64,000 nt of DNA, taken from NCBI GenBank assembly GCA_950106755.1, contig OX467082.1, forward strand, positions 35,898,001-35,962,000, in the 5' to 3' direction. Positions 57,525-64,000 of the stretch are shown here, piece after piece (the first letter of the stretch is position 1; every line of letters starts with the position of its first letter). This DNA comes from Climacium dendroides. Lineage: Eukaryota > Streptophyta > Bryopsida > Hypnales > Climaciaceae. Made by a program: the position numbers and the translations under genes. The notes beneath the pieces were generated by a model. It worked only from the letters and a program-made list of their open reading frames with translations. It was not told the DNA's origin and ran no database searches.

Positions 57525-60500
57525 GAGCATTCCAGTTGGGGCGAATGCTGTGGCAACATACTCTAGAATGTACTCTCATTCTCCTACCATGGGTTTGAAT
57601 TCGGTGAATGCCACACTCGTAACACTACATTCGAACAAATTCGGAGCGAGGGCGACGATGGGATCCGTGACGACTGGATTTTGTCCTGTGACGATGGGAT
57701 TGAATTCCGTGACCATGGGATTAAGTATCGCGACCTCGAGTGTAGAAATGAATTTGAGAGTTTGTTGTCGAAGTAGAAGCACTTTCTGTGGACAGGGATT
57801 GTTGCGAGTAGTGGTCACGAAATCGAAGCAGCATACGAGGTCTGTGAGTGTGCGCGTGGTGGCGAATGGCGTGACGGATGTGGTGACGCAGCTGCAACAC
57901 GGCGTCCCTGAGCTTGTGAGTTACCTTCCGGGAGCGGCGACTGAGGGATTATCCAACGTGAGTGCGTTGGCGGACCACTTGGACGCGGAGAGGCTTCGGA
58001 TGGCCGGGACGTCCGCCGTGGGACTGTTCTACTTGACAGCCAAGCCGGGCGTGTTGACAGGCGCGCTAGACACGTACCTGGGAGCGCCCATGCAGACTGT
58101 GATTGAGTTTGTGCGTGGACGGAGGAGCTGGAAGCGCAGGGATTTCGTCATTGATGAGAGGCTAGGGGAAGGCTCTTTCGGGACGGTGTACACGGGAGTG
58201 ATCTTGCCCAAGAATGTGAGCGCCGAGGAGGAGAGCCTGGGGAGACGCGGACGGCGATTGGAGGAGTTCGATGATTACAAGAAGTTCAAGAGAGTGGTGT
58301 TGAAGAAGGTGACGATCCGAAACTCTGTGCCTGCACTTATTAGGGTTTGGGGTTTGGGAAATCTGGTTGTTGTCCTAAAGCCTGTCAATAGGGGGTTCAA
58401 GTGTAACAATTTCCATTGTGGAGGTTCTCACTAGCATTCTTCAGGGATTTTTGCAACGTTGGGAGTTTTCGGATCTTCAGGCTTTGTGATTAGAGAGTCG
58501 TCGTTGTGCCTCCAGTGACGGAAACTCGTCATCTTCCTTTCCGTAACATTCTAGAAAACCTTTGATAATTCCTGAGACCTTGTATTGCTAAATTGAGCTC
58601 ATCTTGAACAAGTGAGACGTTCGCAAGTCAATGAGTCGTTGTCTTCAGTTGTGAGGGTGCTTGTCTCATGGCTTCAATTTCGCTTGATTTGCAGTAATTA
58701 GGCATAACCTTGTTGTAAATAACTCTCGGTTGACACTATTGGCGAATGGTACCATGTCTCTGCTACTCAAAAATGTTGGGAATTGAGAGGAATTGAGAGG
58801 AGATGGGCTTTCACTGTACCCGGCACTTTTGTTCCCTCTCATTCACATTGGAATCATTCAACGTGGAACATGATTTTGCCTTCTAAACTGCTTTGGAACT
58901 TAGTTGTATGAAAACGTGCGAATTTCGTGATTGCAGGTGAAAGTAGGAGTGGTAGGGGCCGAGGAATGCGGTGAGATGGAGGAGTGGTTCAATTACCGGA
59001 TGTCAAGAGCAGCATCCAGCGTGTGTGCGGATTTCTTAGGCTCCTTCACAGCTGACATTACCAGGGGACAGTTCACACGGGGCGGCAAATGGCTTATCTG
59101 GAAGTATGAGGTTTATGCCTGCCCTTAGATCTTGTTCCTTGGATCCTGTTTTCCATTCCCTTCGATTCGAGTTGCTAACGTTCCTGCTGGAAAGTGCAGG
59201 GCGATTCAACGCTCCTCGATTTCATGAGGCAACAGAACTTTCCTCAAAACCTAGAAATCCCGCTCTTCGGTCGAGTGCTCAACAACAATGACGACATGAA
59301 ACGAAACTCCCTGATCATCAAGAAAATCATGCGGCAAGTCATCACCGCTCTTAGGAAAATGCACGCCGCGGGAATCGTCCACAGGGATGTGAAGCCGTCG
59401 AACTTGCTGGTGACGGACAAGGGCAAGCTGAAGTTGCTGGACTTCGGAGCGGCGACGGATCTTCGTGTAGGGAAGAACTTTGTGCCTGAAAGGGGGATTC
59501 TCGACCCGGACTACTGCCCGCCGGAGCTTTACGTGCTGCCGGAGAAGACTCCCGTGCCGCCTGTGGAACCTGTTGCTGTCGTCCTCTCTCCGCTGCTCTG
59601 GCAGGCAAGCTCTCTCTCTCTCTCTCTCTTTATTGTCTCTCTGTTTGTAAGTTTGGGACTAGTTCAGGAGGTAAATACTGTGCAACGTTAGGGGGTGTCA
59701 AAGCTCTGGACATCAACTGCGAGACTCTTCTCTATCTTTCTATTTTGAGGTCAGTCTGATTCTGAGTCTCAGATTCTCGTCTAAATGGACCAGGTCCCTA
59801 GTAAAGACTTGAAATCTCATTTGCCCCAATTTGCCACGTTTGGAGCTCGTCTTGCACTTTGGAACCCCCGCCTGTTGAATGGTTTCAACAGTAGAATGAA
59901 ATGACATAGGGAACGCCCAAAAGTGTTTGTGCTTTGAATACCACATTCTTTCAATTCTCCCAATAGGAGGGCAGCCAATGAGATAAATTAATCAAACACA
60001 AAGGATGAAGATGAGTTTGAAACTGGTAACTTAACTATCATCTCTTTGAGGTGGGTGAACTTGAAGTTGGAAGAGTCACCCACCTCAAAGTGTTGGGTAC
60101 CTTGAAACCCTATTTTTTCTCATTTTTCTAATTAGATGCTGTTGAGTCTTCATGAAGATGAGTCGTCAGTCACGAACATGAAGATGACGAGTTTTGAAAA
60201 CTGTTACCATCTCTTGGAAGTGAGTGACAATTTCTAACATTGGAAGGGTTTCGTTGAAGAATGCAAGGGTGGCACATGGCAATTTGTATCCAACGATGAG
60301 GACCACCAACGATGGAAGTGCTGGCTACTCTGAAACCTATCACTATTACTTGTCCAACCACGGATCTCTGTGAACGAATTTCTGCTCTTCGGCTAACGAG
60401 AGAAACCCTAACCGTGCAACTTGCGTCCCGCAGATCTACAGCCCGGACTTGTTCGACATGTACTCCATCGGCGTGATCTTCCTGCAAATGTCGTGCGTGG

Positions 60501-60784
60501 GCTTGCGCACTGCAATTGGATTCCAGACGTTCAAGAAGGAGATTCAATCCGTGGGATACGATTTACAAAGTTGGAGGGCGATGACGAACGTGGCGAGAAT
60601 CAACTTCGATTTGCTGGATATGGACGGAGGCAAGGGCTGGGACTTGGCCACCAAATTGGTTTGCGAGCGCACGTTCCTCAACCGCGGGCGATTGTCGGCG
60701 GCCGCGGCGTTGCGGCATCCCTACTTCCTCCTCGGCGCCGATCAAGCGTCCTCCATCCTCTCCACAGTCACCTTCTCCAAGTAG
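57511..60784 (+). CDS. STN8: Chloroplast serine/threonine kinase STN8
   Basis: Exons 57511-58308, 58937-59110, 59200-59604 and 60434-60784 give 575 aa. A Ser/Thr/Met-rich N terminus fits a chloroplast transit peptide; it contains a degenerate repeat (TMGLNSV, TMGSVTT, VTMGLNSVTMGLS at about 27-75). LFYLTAKPGVLTGALDTYL is the single membrane segment of STN8. The kinase domain has GEGSFG at 219-224, a VVLKK lysine at about 265, HRDVKPSN at 385-392, DFGAA from 405 and ERGILDPDYCPPELYVLPE in the activation segment. The C terminus LRHPYFLLGADQAS...TFSK is STN8-like and lacks the long tail of STN7. STN8 phosphorylates photosystem II core proteins (D1, D2, CP43) in thylakoids. The third intron begins GC (CAG|GCAAGC at 59605) and no GT lies nearby; the intron holds a (CT)n run. 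The start could also be the ATG at 57568. Confidence 0.94.
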
Positions 60785-61659
60785 AAGAATGCAAACCCTA
60801 ATTGGTGATCATGCGGAACCCTAACTGGGTGATCAGGTATTCATAGCTTCCTCTCATTGAGTCATCGCCCGATTGTATGTACAATTACGCATTGGATTAG
60901 TGGATTCTATTCTCAAGATTAATCTGAGAATGATAGCATCTAGAAATTCAACCATGTTTTTCTGTGATTCATGGTTTTAGAGATTGAGGAGAAATGCTTA
61001 GCGGATTTTCAATGTTATTACGATTTCACAATGCTATGTTATGTTACCATTGCAAGTGTCTTTCCACTTTCTCCAATGTCACTTCTTGCAAGTAGTGAAC
61101 ATCTCATCCCAGTCCTCAAGGAAACCCTAATTTGTGATGGAATTCATGAGTTTATTTTTCCTCTAAGTGGAAACCCTAATTTGTGATTGTAATTTATGAT
61201 GAGGTGTCCATGACTTTCTCTCATTGAGTCATTGAGTCATTAGTTTCAAGAATTGGATTGTGAATTTTGTTCTTTTTTGAGAAGATAGTACCTAAAATTC
61301 AACTCTTTTCTTGTTGAATTGTTGAAAACTATCAGATAGTTGTAGTGAACATTATAAAAGATTATCAAGCTTTTCAATTTTGTGACTTCCATGGAGTTGA
61401 TGTGTGGACTTGTTGATTGTGATGTCTCTATTTTTGTGAACAAATAGAGATTTAATCTTTTTTTTAGAAACAAATAGAAATCTAGAGTTGTCATTGATAG
61501 TTCTTGAGATCTTTTACTTTTGGATGTTCTATTTTTATCCTAAAAGTTTACTTTATGTGAAATTACTTTTATCAAGTGAAAATATAAGTTTTGAGCATTG
61601 ACACATTGAGCATTGATCTTTCATTTTTTTTTTCTATTTGAAAATATATTTCGTTGAGG
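60785..61659. other. STN8 3' flank and leader of the CCCH gene
   Basis: AT-rich sequence without conserved ORFs. Two imperfect copies of a GGAAACCCTAATTTGTGAT block occur at about 61119-61140 and 61169-61190. Confidence 0.5.
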
Positions 61660-62839
61660 ATGGATGCTATGGAACACTCAAATGATTTTAAACGTATTGA
61701 TTATGAAGGAAATGAAGTGGAATCTTCACATTTGCAACTGGATTGCACTCCTTCAGCCTCTCACTCTGAAGTTGTTGAATCAACTCATTTGCATTTAGAT
61801 CATGCTTCAAATTCAGCCTCTCAATCTGAAGTTGTTAAATCAACTCATTTGCATTTAGATCATGCTTCAAATTCAGTCTCTCAATCTGAAGTTGTTGAAT
61901 CAACTCATTTGCATTTAGATCATGCTTCAAATTCAGTCTCTCAATCTAAAGTTGTTGAATCAACTCATTTGCATTTAGATCATGCTTCAAATTCAGTCTC
62001 TCAATCTAAAGTTGTTGAATCAACTCAACTGCATTTAGATTATGCTTCAAATTCAGACTCTCAATCTGAAGTTGTTGAATCAACTCAATTGCATTTAGAT
62101 GATCCCCAAGTAACATATGTTGGTCCATGGTCTTTTGGTTCCAACAACCCGTTTACTTACAACGGGGTTACATACTATTCATACAAAGCTTTTGAGAAGG
62201 ATTTTTATAAGCAATTATTTCAGGTACGATATTCAATACCTTATCAACTCTTTGAATTGCTTGATTTTTCAGTTACAATAGTTTCAAATCGCTATTGAAA
62301 TATGTACACCGACGCGATTATTATTGTATTGCATTAAAACAGCCACTTGTGTGCAGGAGATGCAAATGGAAATAGATGGTGTAGCCCCAGGATCTGATGA
62401 CGGCAATGAACCTCCATTTTCTACTGACATGGTAGTTGCAACTGGAGGCAGTCCTGCTGTTATTAATCCTCACAATGGATTGCCATGGAGAAAGGTAAGA
62501 GCAAATGAGATTTTCATCACACCTTTTAATAATTTTATATTGTGTAGAGTATAATTATAACATTGAGAATTGTAGTTGTTGAAGTTTAACACTTTTTAAT
62601 AGTTTTATATTGTGCACAGAGTATAATTATAACATTCAATGTTGTAGTTGTTGAAGTTGAATATATATATGTATCTCTCATATTGCATAATAGATGATAA
62701 TGGATTCCAATTTGATAAATTTGTTTTGTTTATACAGGGTTCAAATCTTTGTCGTCCATACATGGATGAGGGGTGTTGTCGTTTTGGCACAGCATGTATT
62801 TTTCATCATCCGTGGCTACCAATAGAAGAACTTCCTTGA
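61660..62839 (+). CDS. CCCH zinc-finger protein with internal repeats
   Basis: Three exons (61660-62223, 62357-62494, 62738-62839) join in frame to 267 aa. Residues about 28-147 are six 20-residue tandem repeats with the core VVESTHLHLDHASNSVSQSE. A conserved-looking block follows (YVGPWSFGSNNPFTYNGVTY). The last exon has one CX8CX5CX3H zinc finger (the cysteines of CRPYMDEGCC and FGTAC, then IFHH), the RNA-binding type of plant CCCH proteins, preceded by NGLPWRK. One finger close to the C terminus and the absence of an ANK or KH domain leave the subfamily open. RNA binding is plausible but unproven. The acidic, Ser/His-rich repeats look disordered. All splice sites are GT-AG and phase 0, and the repeat is a multiple of three, which argues for a translated gene. 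Confidence 0.72.
61741..62100 (+). repeat. 60-bp tandem repeat within the CCCH coding sequence
   Basis: Six units of exactly 60 bp lie in register; the first is the most diverged. Differences between the others are mostly single bases (for example CATTTG/CAACTG/CAATTG and GAAGTT/AAAGTT). Every unit keeps the reading frame. Confidence 0.95.
62519..62661. repeat. Two-copy repeat in the second CCCH intron
   Basis: Two copies of about 70 bp share TTTTATATTGTG, AGAGTATAATTATAACATT and TTGTAGTTGTTGAAGTT blocks. They fill much of the intron 62495-62737. Confidence 0.8.
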
Positions 62840-64000
62840 ATATCACGTGCAATATTATGGTAGCAGATTTGGCACTTCTTCTTGCCAATTTGGGTTTCTA
62901 TTTAATATTTAATAAGGTCATTTACCATTGTAACTTATAAAGCATTTAGTTAACCCTTAAAGGACGAGCCGGTTACCATGGTAATCTTTTGTTTGGGTAT
63001 CGTGTGAGTTGTTGGCTTAAAAAAATGCAATAGTGCTCATCGGAAGACAAACTAGTGTAGAAAACCTTCCCTTTTTAGACAGAATTTGGAAGATGAATAG
63101 TTGTAGTTTTGTCCTACATGGAGAGATTCTTTGTCATTCATCGGCTTGAAAACGTCTTCTATGTTGTTTAAAGATTAACTTGCTCATGAATGCAAAAATG
63201 CATTTCAATTAACAAAATGCCTTGAAAATTGGTGGAAAAGTATATGAGTCAAAGAATAGCTATGACAAATTTATATACTTTGCCTTGTATTTGACATGTA
63301 CTAGGCTTTACAGTAGTTTTTCCTCTAAAGGAATCAAGGTATATTTAAGAGTTGAGGATAAAAATAATTGTTGTGAGACAAATCAATTATTGATGGGTGT
63401 ACAATAGGTGCAAAACAACAAGATATGAGTATTATTGGAATATTGAAAAGAAGCTTGAAAATTAGTTTTACTATTATAATTTTATAATTCTATACTCATT
63501 TTAAGTAGGTGTAATAAATTTGAAAGTTCAACTTTCAACTAATATGTTTATTTATAATTTGTGATATTATTACTTTATATTTTTGTGATTGAACTTTTTG
63601 AAATTCACAAGTTGAATATATTTAGATACATTATTTACCATTGGAGAAGAATATTGTAGTTCTACTAATATTTGGAGACTTTGACTATCATTTACTAGGA
63701 ACCTACTATACATCAATTATAAACTCCTTAGAAGCAATGAATTTCTTCTACACTAAGATTCTTCCATTTATTATCAATTTTGTTTGCAAATTAGTGCTTT
63801 AATTGATCGATGAAATAAAAAAGTAGGTTGATACAATTGACTATATTATTTATGAATATTAAAAAGATTGCCTTTGTTATTATTGTAAGTGATTGTGTTT
63901 ATAATAATGTAAAATGTCCAAAAAAATAGTGTACAATTTCTTTAAGAGCTCAAATGTAATTAGGAATTTTGAAGTGCCCAAATGTAAAATTATTTAAGAT
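62840..64000. other. AT-rich right end with a dispersed repeat
   Basis: The start is the probable 3' UTR of the CCCH gene. About 62945-63150 is the second copy of the dispersed repeat seen at 12085-12300 and begins with TTAACCCTTAAAGGACG. No gene was recognised to the end of the window. Confidence 0.5.

Noticed and set aside
57511..60784. Assignment as STN7
   Set aside because: The C terminus ends right after the kinase domain, and the CPPELYVLPE and HPYFLLGADQA segments match STN8; STN7 has a long C-terminal tail.
7705..60784. U12-type (AT-AC or GTATCCTT) introns in the genes of this window
   Set aside because: All donors I traced are GT (one GC), and none carries the extended U12 donor consensus.
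1..64000. tRNA or rRNA genes
   Set aside because: I looked for tRNA-like B-box motifs and rRNA blocks by eye and saw none that I could support; a tRNAscan run would be decisive.

Overview
The window is nuclear DNA of a land plant. It carries seven intron-containing genes whose products are plant-specific or plant-typed: an ABI3/FUS3/LEC2-type B3 factor, a plant NUDT2/7-type Nudix hydrolase, exocyst SEC5, a TITAN-like/CENATAC zinc-finger protein, a VTT/SNARE-associated-Golgi membrane protein, a peroxisomal IBR3/ACAD10-type protein, and the chloroplast kinase STN8. An eighth gene, for a CCCH zinc-finger protein, lies at the right end. Introns are mostly 80-400 bp, GT-AG, and separated by conserved exons. 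Gene spacing is about one per 8 kb, in AT-rich DNA full of foldback elements. I think a seed-free plant (moss or other bryophyte, possibly a lycophyte) is most likely, but the sequence alone does not fix the species.

Layout. 0.5-2.7 kb (+): B3 factor. 3.4-7.1 kb: gene-free, with a ~700-bp near-complete hairpin, a 180-bp tandem duplication and a MITE-like element. 7.7-10.3 kb (+): Nudix gene. 10.3-14.3 kb: gene-free, ending in three different minisatellites. 14.3-25.6 kb (-): SEC5, whose 21 exons I could join into one continuous frame (1265 aa). 25.6-33.4 kb: gene-free, with a complete 1.8-kb CACTA-type element inserted in a 41-bp minisatellite and two nested MITE-like elements. 33.4-36.8 kb (+): TITAN-like/CENATAC. 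36.8-42.7 kb: gene-free, with a degraded Ty1/copia pol tail and a 275-bp palindrome. 42.7-44.2 kb (+): VTT protein. 45.5-51.9 kb (-): IBR3-like protein, 17 exons, 844 aa, ending in the peroxisome signal SRL. 53.2-57.1 kb: one giant foldback made of satellite-like repeats. 57.5-60.8 kb (+): STN8. 61.7-62.8 kb (+): CCCH protein with six in-frame 60-bp repeats.

The genes are unrelated housekeeping and regulatory genes, each with its own promoter; nothing suggests an operon-like cluster. In broad terms they cover seed/stress-type transcription control (B3), nucleotide-sugar clean-up (Nudix), polarised secretion (SEC5), minor-intron splicing (CENATAC), lipid scrambling or membrane traffic (VTT), peroxisomal acyl-CoA oxidation (IBR3) and photosystem II phosphorylation (STN8). 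The most unusual material is in the repeats: the satellite foldback next to STN8, the CACTA element with an exact 3-bp target duplication, and the long hairpin downstream of the B3 gene. I found no evidence for a wholly new biological system. Exon coordinates are hand-derived from frame continuity, splice consensus and family conservation.
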